From the NCBI GenBank assembly GCA_964498075.1, contig CAZCGA010000077.1:1-29635 (forward strand): DNA of 29,635 bases, in the 5' to 3' direction. Of this stretch, positions 1-8,300 are shown piece by piece; positions within the stretch are counted from its first letter, which is position 1; each line of letters begins with the position of its first letter. The notes beneath the pieces are model-generated. The model was not told the origin of the DNA. It made no database searches and saw only the letters and a list, made by a program, of their open reading frames with translations. This stretch comes from CAZCGA01 sp964498075. Its GTDB lineage: Bacteria; Desulfobacterota; Binatia; HRBIN30. A program made the translations under genes and the position numbers.

Positions 1-530
1 CCCCCGGCGATGCCGCGTCCCACGCCTTCAGCTGGACGCAGGCCGGCGGGATGGTAGACCTGGGCACACTCGGCGGGACGTTGAGCTATGCCTACGCAGT
101 CAGCAATGGCCAGGTCGTGGGCTTGGCATCCGTCCCCAGCGGTGACGGCCGCGCCTTCAGCTGGACGCAGGCCGGCGGGATGGAAGACCTGGGCACGCTC
201 GGCGGGACCCACAGCGAGGCCCACGCGGTGAGCAACGGCCAGGTCGTGGGCTGGTCAAGCACCCCCGGCGATGCCGCGTCCCACGCCTTCAGCTGGACGC
301 AGGCCGGCGGGATGGTGGACCTAGGCACACTCGGCGGGACGTCCAGCCGAGCCTACGCGGTCAGCAACGGCCAGGTTGTGGGCTGGTCAAGCACCCCCGG
401 CGATGCCGCGTCCCACGCCTTCAGCTGGACGCAGGCCGGCGGGATGGTAGACCTGGGCACACTCGGCGGGACGTTCAGCTATGCCTGGGCGGTCAGCAAC
501 GGCCAGGCAGTGGGCTGGGCGGCGACCCCC
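1..530 (+). repeat. Tandem DNA repeats of 129-132 bp encoding HAF units
   Basis: A block containing cacgccttcagctggacgca recurs near 22, 154, 283 and 415. The segment from agcacccccggcgatgcc onward is almost identical in successive copies (near 1, 258 and 390). The period is one HAF unit. The high identity suggests recent unequal exchange or gene conversion. Confidence 0.85.
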
Positions 531-581
531 CGCGATAATTTCTGGTTTGATGCCCATGCAGTGCTCTGGGTGATTGAGTGA
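1..581 (+). CDS. HAF-repeat secreted protein, C-terminal part (5' end outside window)
   Basis: The reading frame is open from the window edge (first whole codon at 3) to TGA at 579-581, so only the C-terminal part is present. It consists of four tandem units of 43-44 residues, preceded by the end of a fifth. Each unit runs GGMVDLGTLGGT, a variable Ser/Ala stretch, AVSNGQVVGW, then HAFSW(T)QA. This is the HAF extracellular repeat, named after its His-Ala-Phe motif and found in exported bacterial proteins that probably fold as beta-propellers. The last unit diverges and ends in a natural terminus (HAVLWVIE). No sorting signal is visible at the C-terminus. The ligand and function are unknown. 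The internal units are nearly identical at DNA level, so the copy number may be unstable or misassembled. Confidence 0.85.
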   Translation, partial: PGDAASHAFSWTQAGGMVDLGTLGGTLSYAYAVSNGQVVGLASVPSGDGRAFSWTQAGGMEDLGTLGGTHSEAHAVSNGQVVGWSSTPGDAASHAFSWTQAGGMVDLGTLGGTSSRAYAVSNGQVVGWSSTPGDAASHAFSWTQAGGMVDLGTLGGTFSYAWAVSNGQAVGWAATPRDNFWFDAHAVLWVIE

Positions 582-599
582 GCTGGTCCGAGAAGCGGT

Positions 600-780
600 T
601 CAAATCGCAATCGGCTCGATCTCGTCGAGCGTGATCTGGTCTGACGTGCGGTCGTAGAGCTTTGTGGTACGCGGCGAGTCGCGCGCCGTCATCTGGACTA
701 GGCGGTGATGCCGGTGGCGCGGAACGTGTGCGCGCCGATGTGGTGGCGATGCTGGCGGTCCCGGCGCGCCTTGGAGAAGA
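600..780 (-). pseudogene. Tyrosine recombinase (integrase) C-terminal remnant
   Basis: On the minus strand, one frame (about 780 to 707) reads HHIGAHTFRATGITA and then a stop. A second frame (about 706 to 600) reads SPRTTKLYDRTSDQ followed by ITLDEIEPIAI and a stop. In intact phage-type tyrosine integrases these two stretches are contiguous. HTFRATGIT carries the conserved His and Arg of box II. RTTKLYDR carries the catalytic Tyr, followed by the usual Asp-Glu-Ile tail. About a dozen residues between them (normally a segment resembling YLENGGTLEHAQ) are missing and the frame changes, so the gene is inactive. The N-terminal and core-binding regions are absent. The remnant marks a past integrative element, consistent with the accessory look of 1-1495. 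Confidence 0.75.
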
Positions 781-863
781 GGCAACATTCCTGTGCCGTT
801 CGTCACCCCGCATCAGAAGCTGTGCCCCTGAGACGGGTCGACATGTTTGGGACAGCAACTGCT

Positions 864-1160
864 CTACTGCTTGCCGCTCGGTCCCGTGCCGCGGTCGTCC
901 GACGGGTACAGGGTCACCTCGGCTCGATAGCCCAGCTGACCCGCCAGGGCTTCGCACTCTTCCCAAGTGAGCCCGAAGGCGCGGACATCGGCGACGCCGA
1001 GCCGCGCGACCACGTCGCGAAGGGCCTCGGTGTCCGCAGGAACGAAGTCGCCTTCCATCATGACCTGCTCCGCCCAGTCGACGAGCTCGGCCAAGGTGAT
1101 GCGGTGCTGGAGATAGCCGGCCAGCTTCTCGATGACGTCGTTTCGTGTCGTCGGTTCCAT
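864..1160 (-). CDS. Small unknown protein, second gene of an overlapping pair (98 aa)
   Basis: This is a 98-residue acidic, helix-rich protein beginning MEPTTRNDVIEKLAGYL. It contains ITLAELVDWAEQVMMEGDF and a second block, LRDVVARLGVADVRAFGLTW, ending in a short beta-like LGYRAEVTLYP. Its ATG shares one base with the TGA of the upstream gene (TGATG at 1162-1158), so translation is coupled. No catalytic motif or membrane segment is visible. Small overlapping pairs next to integrase remnants are often toxin-antitoxin or immunity-like modules. That idea rests on context only; I do not recognise a named family. Confidence 0.7.
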   Translation of the reverse strand: MEPTTRNDVIEKLAGYLQHRITLAELVDWAEQVMMEGDFVPADTEALRDVVARLGVADVRAFGLTWEECEALAGQLGYRAEVTLYPSDDRGTGPSGKQ

Positions 1161-1426
1161 CAGTCCACTCTCCGGTGACCGAGATCCACAGGATACTTCT
1201 CGTGAACCTCGACGAGCCGGCCGCCCGGCTCGTACAACTCTTGCGCGAATCGTGTCGTGCGCTCGTCTCTATCCACTTCCTTCACGTACCTTGCGCGCCA
1301 ACCTGTGCGACTAGTCACATCGTACCAGTAGCGCCGTCCGCCACCGGGCAACTCCACCCATTGACTGAACTTCCGCTCGTTCGTCCGCCGCTTCCCTTCC
1401 TCCATTCGACGTCGCAAGCGTAACAC
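1160..1426 (-). CDS. Small unknown basic protein, first gene of an overlapping pair (88 aa)
   Basis: This 88-residue, Arg-rich protein starts at GTG 1426, with a GAGG Shine-Dalgarno-like stretch about seven bases upstream. An alternative start is ATG 1405 (MEEGKRRTNERKF). The core reads FSQWVELPGGGRRYWYDV, then GWRARYVKEVDRDERTTRF and YEPGGRLVEVHEKYPVDLGH. The alternating hydrophobic/charged pattern suggests a small beta-sheet protein. It is followed by the 98-residue gene with a one-base overlap. The opposite charge of the two products is compatible with a complex, possibly toxin-antitoxin, but this is inference and the family is not recognised. Confidence 0.7.
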   Translation of the reverse strand: MLRLRRRMEEGKRRTNERKFSQWVELPGGGRRYWYDVTSRTGWRARYVKEVDRDERTTRFAQELYEPGGRLVEVHEKYPVDLGHRRVD

Positions 1427-1495
1427 CGCAGAGCCTCACACCGCAATCTGGGGATCGCGGCGACGACTCGCGGCCTGCAGGCGTGCGCTGCGATC

Positions 1496-1675
1496 CTACC
1501 CGTTCCGGTTGAGTAACTGAGCCGCTGCGTGAGCCGCCTCGCCGTTCACATCCGCCAGCACCACACGCGCGCCGCGCCGCACCAGCGCCGCCCCGAGCGC
1601 GCGCCCGATGCCCGAGGCGCCTCCGGTGACGATGGCGACCTTGCCGCCAAACGCGTCCACGTGCGAAGTCCTCAC
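1496..1675 (-). pseudogene. Truncated short-chain dehydrogenase/reductase (N-terminal 59 aa)
   Basis: GTG at 1675 overlaps the TGA of the DUF3604 gene as GTGA (1675-1672), a normal coupling arrangement. The frame gives GGKVAIVTGGASGIGRALG and then ARVVLADVNGEAAHAA. This is the beta1-alphaA-beta2 start of a Rossmann SDR, with the TGxxxGIG dinucleotide motif and the acidic residue at the end of beta2. It stops at TAG 1498-1496 after 59 codons, whereas SDRs are usually about 250 residues. The catalytic Ser-Tyr-Lys part is not found downstream. The truncation lies where the accessory segment (paired small genes, integrase relic, HAF gene) begins, suggesting that insertion or deletion removed the rest. 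Confidence 0.8.
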
Positions 1676-3917
1676 CCCGCGTCGACGTAGATCGGCGAGG
1701 ACCAGGCGCGCTCTTCGATGGTCGTCAGGCAGTCATCCTTGGCACTGGTGCGGTAGTCGCCGTAGCAGGGGTGGACCTCGATGCAGTTGCCCGACTCGTC
1801 GTACTTGCAGCGCAGCTGGCCGGCGTTGACCGCGGGGCTGGGTTCTTCGATCGCGCGCACGTAGTAGACCGCCGGGCGGCCCGAGGCGACGAACTCCGGG
1901 TCCTCGAGCTGCACGACGCAGCCCGTGGCGCTCGGCTCGCACGGAAACGTGCGCCACTTGTCCTCGATCAGTTGCGCCACCGGCTCTTCGGGCGAGGTCT
2001 GCGGGCGGATGCGCACCACCTCGATGCGCGTGATGCGCTTGCGCTCGTCGGAGGGGTTGTAACACTCGCCTTTGCACAGATGCTGCAGTCGCTCCGGACT
2101 GAGTGCGTTGAGGCTGTGCTCCGGACAACCCGGCTTCTGCTTCAAGGCGCCGACGGCGCGCACCTCGAAGCGCGGCGTGCTCGCCATGTGCACATCGCCA
2201 CCCATGGACACTGTGGTCACCGTGCCGTCGGGTGCCGGCGCGTTGAGCAGGTTGAACCACAGCAGGATGCGGTCGCCGCTGGTGCCGTAGACTTCCTTGC
2301 GTTTGAGGGCATTCCATACGTCGTCGCGGCTGCGCCCATTGGCGTGCACGGCGACCAAGCCGCCGGTCATGAAGAACGACGCCTGGCGTTCCACTTCCAG
2401 GGCGTTGAAGCCGCGCGACCCCAGGTCGTTGATGTTGAGCACCACCGAGTGCGGCTCGGGAGGCGACTGGGGGCCGTGCAGGCGCTCACGCCACTTCGCA
2501 TCGCGCGCCCCGGCCGCCTCCGTCGTGGCCAAGCGATCGAACTCCTTGTAGCCGGTGCCGGGCCGGGCGCGGTGGTTGTCGCTCGAGGCAATGATGCCGA
2601 AGTGGAAGCGCCGCGGGTGTGCCGGGTCGTCGAAGTTGGAGATCGCCAGCGCGTACTGCGTCGAGCCGCCGGGACGATAGTTGAACGCGGGGATGAAGCA
2701 GTCCTTGCATTGCCCGGAGTCCAACCACTCCTCGGCCTCGGCGCCCGGCACGCTCAGGTGCCCCACGATCCCGAAGTTGGCGTAGTTCTGGCGCGCCTCT
2801 GCGGCGCGCTGCGCGCACTGCGCCGCATCGACTCCCGCCTTGCGGCAGCGTGCCTCGATGATCTGTCCGGCGCGCCAGCAGCTCGGCAAGTAGTCCTTGC
2901 TCGGCTCGGGACAGTGCGCCTTGCCCGCCGCGTCGAAGGTCACGGCGCGCCAGTCGCGATACTCCTCGGAGTTGCCGTGGCCCGACATGATCTCGATGAG
3001 GAACTGCCGGCGTGGGTCGTCCATCTTTGCGGCGAGCTGCTTGTCCCACGTGATACCGGGTGGCGAGTACAAGCCCCAGGTGTTGCCGTGCGGGATGACG
3101 ATGTTGTCGAAGCCCCACTGGTCGAGCTTGTCGAACAGCTCGCGCGGCGTGGCCGCCGACTCGTAGCAGTCTGCGGGTAGATCGCGCGTGTTCACGCCCT
3201 GCGGACAGATGGGCACGTCGCGCACCTCACGCATGAACTCGATGAAGTTGTAGTAGAGCTGCCGCTTCGGGAAATCGAGCAGACCCAACAACGGCGGCAT
3301 GCCGCCGACGGAACCACGCAGGCCGTCGGTCGCGATGCCGGCCGCAGCGATGACACGCGCCGGCACCTTGTCGTCGTCGAGGTCGTGGAAGATGACGTTC
3401 TTGTGCCCGTAATGGTCCGCCGGCGTCTGCCCGACCTGGCTCCACTCCCAGCCGAGGAACACGGCCACATCCGGGTTCGCGGGACCGCGTTGCACTGGCG
3501 CATGCTCTCGCGCGTCTCGCGCCAGCGGCGCGGTGTGCTGGCCTCGGCGTGATCGTTGATCGACCAGAAGTCGAGCGCCGAGCAGAAGCGGGCGTAGTCG
3601 CAGGCGTCGGCGAGTGGATGCACGCCCTCGCCCTGCGCCATCGGCAGGCTCCACAGAAAGGCGTCGGTGGAGAAGGTGGTGTGCACGTGCAGGTCGCCGA
3701 AGAGAATTTGCTTGGGCTCTCCGACGGTGAGCCCCTTCGCCGCGCTGAGCTGCAAGCGGGCACGCGCCTCAACCACCGGCGCCGGGACCCGCGTGCGCGT
3801 GACCTCGCCCGGGCCCTCGTGGACTCCGTACAGGCGCAGCCACGCTCCGGCGACGTAACCGCCGACAACCAACACCAGGATGATCAACAGTCCGACGATG
3901 GCCCGACGTAGCGACAT
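1672..3917 (-). pseudogene. DUF3604 family protein, interrupted by a frameshift
   Basis: The start is ATG 3917, preceded by a strong AGGAGGGG ribosome site. An N-terminal membrane segment (IVGLLIILVLVVGGYVAGAW) is followed by a PHP-like region with GDLHVHTTFSTDAF and INDHAEAS, typical of DUF3604 and probably metal-binding. Near 3478-3493 the frame is lost: the first part ends TRESMRQCNAV, and the family sequence resumes one frame over at PANPDVAVFLGWEWSQVG. It then runs to TGA 1674-1672 with DUF3604 hallmarks (GHKNVIFHDL, IPHGNTWG, GIIASSDNHRARPGTGYKE). The span of 2246 bases is one short of a multiple of three, so a single missing base explains the break. It may be a real mutation or a draft error. 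The enzymatic role of DUF3604 is not established. The gene lies downstream of the di-iron protein on the same strand. Confidence 0.88.
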
Positions 3918-4051
3918 GCGCTCCCCTCCTGCGGCCCTCGCCATAGCACGGGGCACGGGCCGGGTGAAAACCCGACGTTGGCAGCAGCCTCAAGGACGGC
4001 AGCCGCGTGTTGATCAAGTTTGCGCCGATTGAGTAGACGGCGCGCGGAGCC

Positions 4052-5137
4052 TCACTCCGGGAACACGATGTCGCCGGTGTCGGCGTCTTCCATCGATTCC
4101 AGGACCGCCACGTCGTCCCAGACAGGAATGCCTTCGCGCTGATACAACTCTCGCGACCGCTCGGTCACCGCCCCAACACGCACTAGCGCCGGCATCATCA
4201 GATCGCGGAACGAATGCAGGCGTCCGGGCGGCAGCTTGATCTTGATGCCGGCGGCGCCGGCTTCCTTGAGGGCCTCGATGAAGTCCTTCAGGTCGATGCC
4301 GCTGTGTTCGAGCACCTTGAGGAAGCCCGGATCGGCCTTGCGCGGGCCGTTGCCGTCGACGCCGCCTTGCGCGTCTACCATGCCTTTCACCGCCTCGAAG
4401 GCGAACTGCGCGACGTCCTCGCGTTCGTCCGGGTGCATGCCGGCGATGGTCTCGCGCAGGTAGACGCTGCCGAAGGCGACGTGCCGCGACTCGTCGCGCA
4501 GGACGTACTCAGTCAGGCTGCGCAGCAGCGGGCAGGCGGTATCGCGGCGCATGTTGTGGAACGCGGCGAGGGCGAGGCCTTCGACCACCATGTTCATGCC
4601 GACCATGATCTTGGCGTAATGGTTCGCCGACAGCGTCGCGTCGATCAGCTCCTTGAGCCAGGGTGACATCGGGTAGATGATCGCCAGCTTCTTCACGTAG
4701 CGGTTGTAGACCTCGACGTGGCGGGCCTCGTCCATGGCTTGCGTGGCGCAATACATCTTGGCGTCGTAGTCGGGGACGGCATGAGTCAGCGCCGACGCGG
4801 TCATCAGGGCGCCCTGCTCGCCGTGCAGGAACTGCGACAGCAGCTGCGCCGTGGCATGTGCCGCGAAGGTCTCGCGTTGGGTCTTCGACAAACGTTTGAA
4901 GAACGGCATGCGCAGGAAGAAGTTGCGCTGCTCATCGATGATCGGCTTCGACGGATCGATCTCGATGCTCCAGTCGAGCTGTTGCTCGGCATCCCACTGC
5001 GCCTGCTTCGCCTTGCGGTACAGGTTGTCGAGCTTCTCCTGGGAGATTTCGTAGTCGAACTGCCACGAGATCTCCATGGGGGATTTGTAGGTCTCGGGAG
5101 GCGCCACGTTGAATTCGGTCGATTTGTTCTCGTTCAT
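4052..5137 (-). CDS. Ferritin-like di-iron protein (R2/oxygenase-like)
   Basis: This 361-residue soluble protein has a four-helix ferritin-like core. Likely di-iron ligands are visible in order: Glu in FLHGEQGAL (about residue 107), Glu/His in MDEARHVEVY (about 135-140), Glu in MVVEGLALAAF (about 185), and Glu/His in RDESRHVAFG (about 218-221). The paired ExxH motifs match the ribonucleotide reductase R2, R2-like oxidase and AurF-type oxygenase superfamily. The substrate cannot be read from the sequence. The start is ATG 5137, with a modest GGGAAG upstream. The C-terminal third (KIKLPPGRLHSFRDLMMPAL) lies outside the core. The DUF3604 gene follows on the same strand after 134 bases in which I see no feature. 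Confidence 0.85.
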   Translation of the reverse strand: MNENKSTEFNVAPPETYKSPMEISWQFDYEISQEKLDNLYRKAKQAQWDAEQQLDWSIEIDPSKPIIDEQRNFFLRMPFFKRLSKTQRETFAAHATAQLLSQFLHGEQGALMTASALTHAVPDYDAKMYCATQAMDEARHVEVYNRYVKKLAIIYPMSPWLKELIDATLSANHYAKIMVGMNMVVEGLALAAFHNMRRDTACPLLRSLTEYVLRDESRHVAFGSVYLRETIAGMHPDEREDVAQFAFEAVKGMVDAQGGVDGNGPRKADPGFLKVLEHSGIDLKDFIEALKEAGAAGIKIKLPPGRLHSFRDLMMPALVRVGAVTERSRELYQREGIPVWDDVAVLESMEDADTGDIVFPE

Positions 5138-5315
5138 TCGAGCTTCCCGATTTGCGAGAATGATCTAGGTGGAACAGGCATTACGACCTCCTCTGCGCCT
5201 GGTGTGGATCGTCTCCTCATAAACCAGATCCGCACGCAAATGGCTAGCGGGCGTCGCCCGGCGCTTCTGGGGAATGATCGTTCGGGAGGGCTCGATAGGT
5301 GTGGGCACTACATAC

Positions 5316-5347
5316 ACCCGGGGGCGCATGGAGCAGCCCCCCGGGGT
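5316..5347. terminator. GC-rich hairpin downstream of the Cys-rich protein gene
   Basis: ACCCGGGGGC and GCCCCCCGGGGT form a long GC stem with a small bulge and a loop of about ten bases. It sits about 30 bases beyond the stop of the 1330-aa gene (minus strand). There is no T-tract, so it would be a weak intrinsic terminator or an mRNA 3' stabiliser. The rest of 5138-5377 shows nothing recognisable. Confidence 0.45.
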
Positions 5348-5377
5348 ACGCAAGTGCGAGGGAAGACGAATCGCGAA

Positions 5378-8300
5378 CTATTTCTCGCGGTAGAAAAGCC
5401 GATCCGAGTCTCCACGGAATTTGCTGTTTGTCGTGCCTTTGACCCTGAGGTTGACTCTGGCGCGCCGGTACCCAGGGGGCACGGTAATATCCAGCTTGCG
5501 GCTGCAGCCTGGGGTCATTGGTGCAAAGCTCGCGGCCACGTCGATCTTAGGCTTTACCCTGAAGAACTTCATGAAGGCGCCGCAGGACAGACAGCTCGCA
5601 TCTTGGTGCATAGTCAGATCCGGCACGGCGGCGTAATTGATGATCATCCGACACTGACCAGGCAGCTGGTCGCAATCGGCGTCGAGAGCGCACGGGTCAC
5701 CCACCTTTCCGCCGTCGCAGAAATGCGTTGAGAGGTCACACGTACCTGCCGTCAAACAGGTCGGATCGATCGTCCTCTTGGGAAACTTCGGATTGGTCTT
5801 CGTCCATACCTTTGCCTGGCGTGGGGCATTGAAAGCTATCAGGGCCTCGCCACGGCTGGGATTGATCCCACCACCGGAGAAGACGTTGGGTTGCGGTGGG
5901 ATCTCGGAGAAGCTCGTCGGATTACAGCCCGCGGCGACCTCTCGGAGATCGCAATAGCCGTCGCCGTCGCTGTCGTCGCCCCTGGTGCCCGCGCACACCC
6001 CCGCCAGGCACCGGTCGTTCAGGGTGCACACGTTGCCGTCGTTGCACCCGAACCCGTCGGCCTTCGGCGTCGCCACGCAGGTCCCCGACGGTTCCGTGCA
6101 TGCGGCGTTGTGGCACTGGTCGGCGCTGCATCTGACGGGCGTCCCGTCGGTGCAGACGCCGCCCTGACAGGTTTGGGTACCGTTGCTGTTGCAGGCGAAC
6201 GAGTCGCCACATGGTGTGCCGTTGCTGACTGCGGGGTTCTGACAGCCCAATGCGGGGTTGCAGGCATCGGTAGTGCACTCGTTGGCGTCGTTGCAGTTTG
6301 GTGGCGGTCCCCCGACACAGACGCCCCCGCTGCACGCGTCCCCGGTGGTGCAGAGGTTGTTGTCGGTGCACGGGCTGTTGTTGTTCGTGTGACTGCAGCC
6401 GGTGGCGGGGTTGCAGGAATCGTCGGTGCAGACGTCGCCGTCGCTGCAGTCGAGAGGCGGGCCGCTGACGCACGCCCCGCCACCGCACGTATCGTTACTG
6501 GTGCACGCATCACCGTCGCTGCACGGCGCGCTGTTGTTAGTGTGCGTGCACCCCGTGGCGGGGTTGCAGCCGTCGTTCGTACAGACGTTGCCGTCGCTAC
6601 AGTTGGGCGGCGGGCCGCCGACGCAGGCCCCGCTGCTGCAGGTGTCGTTCGTGGTGCAGGCATTGTCGTCGCTGCACGCGCCGGTGTTGTTGGTGTGCGT
6701 GCACCCCGTGGCAGGGTTGCAGCCGTCGTCCGTACAGACGTTGCCGTCGTTACAGTTGGGCGGCGGGCCGCCGACGCAGGCCCCGCTGCTGCAGGTGTCG
6801 CTCGTGGTGCAGGCGTTGTTGTCGGTACACGAGGCGCTGTTGTTGGTGTGCGTGCACCCTGTGCCCGCGTTGCAGCCATCGTCCGTACAGACGTTGCCAT
6901 CGTCACAGTTGCGCGCATCGCTGACACAGGTGTGCCCCGCCGTGCAGCGTTCGTTCACCGTGCACAGATCCGTGTCTGCACACTGCGCGTCAGTGTTGCA
7001 GCAGCCCGCGACGCCGACGTGCTGGCAGCCGCTGGCGTTGGGGCAACTGTCGGTAGTGCACGCGTTCCCGTCGTCACAGCTGGGCGGCGGGCCGCCGACA
7101 CACCCCCCACCATTGCAGGTGTCGCCGGTGGTGCAGGCGTTGTTGTCGTCGCACGGGACCGTGTTGTTGACGTGCGTGCAGCCGCTGGCTGGGTTGCAGC
7201 CGTCGTCGGTACAGACGTTGCCGTCGTTGCAATCGGGTGCGGGACCACCATTGCACGCCCCGCCGCCGCACGCGTCATTGATGGTGCAGGCGTTGTTATC
7301 GTTGCACGGGTCGTTGTTGTTGGTGTGGACGCAGCCGCTCTGCGGGTTGCAGCTGTCGTCCGTACAGACATTGCCGTCGTTGCAGTTGGGCGGCGCGCCG
7401 CCGACACACGCCCCGCCGCTGCAGGTGTCGTTCGTCGTACAGGCGTTGTTGTCGGTACACGAGGCGGTGTTGTTGGTGTGCGTGCACCCGGTGGCCGGGT
7501 TGCAGCCATCGTCCGTACAGACATTACCGTCGCTGCAGTTGGGCGGCGGGCCGCCGACGCAGGTCCCCCCGCTGCAGGTGTCGTTCGTGGTGCAGGCATT
7601 GTTGTTGGTACACGGGGCGCTGTTATTGGCATGCGTACACCCCGTGGCTGGGTTGCAGCCATCGTCCGTACAGACATTGCCGTCGTTGCAGTCGGGCGGC
7701 AGGCTCCCGACGCACGCCCCACCGCTGCAAACGTCGCTCGTGGTGCAGGCGTTGTGATCGTCGCACGCACCGGTGTTGTTGGAATACACGCAGCCGCTCA
7801 AGGAATTGCACGAGTCGTCGGTGCACGGGTTGCCATCGCTGCAGTTGAGCGCTGGCCCACCCGTACAAATGCCGGCGCTGCACGCATCGTTGGTTGTACA
7901 GGCGTTGCCGTCGTCACACGGCGTGCCGTTCGGCTGGTTCGTGGTCTTGCAGCCGATGCCCGGATCGCAGGAGTCGTCGGTGCACACGTTGCCGTCATTG
8001 CAGTCGAGCGGTGGCCCACCGGTGCACGTGCCGCCGCTGCAGGTGTCGTTCGTGGTGCACGCGTTGGCGTCGTTGCAGGACAGGGTGTTATTCGTATGCT
8101 GGCAGCCGAGGACGGGATCGCAGGAATCGTTGGTGCACTGATTCCCGTCATCGCAGTTCAGTGCGGGGCAGATGCTGGTCGGCGTCGGCGTCGGCGTCGG
8201 CGTCCGCGTCGCTGTCCCGGTCACTGTCGGCGTTCGGGTTCGTGTCGGAGTCGGCGTCGACGGTTGAGCGACAAGTGTTGCGTTTGCGGTCGTCGTCGAG

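Noticed and set aside
1771..3180. Plus-strand open frame of 469 codons within the DUF3604 gene
   Set aside because: It is a low-complexity Arg/Ala/Val shadow of the minus-strand DUF3604 coding sequence.
3478..3493. Programmed ribosomal frameshift in the DUF3604 gene
   Set aside because: No slippery A/T heptamer or downstream stem-loop is evident, and this family is normally one frame. A mutation or sequencing error is simpler.
5985..8160. Regular repeats that could be mistaken for a CRISPR array
   Set aside because: The period is 153 bases with no short conserved repeat/unique spacer split. Variation follows codons of an eight-cysteine unit, and no cas genes are near.
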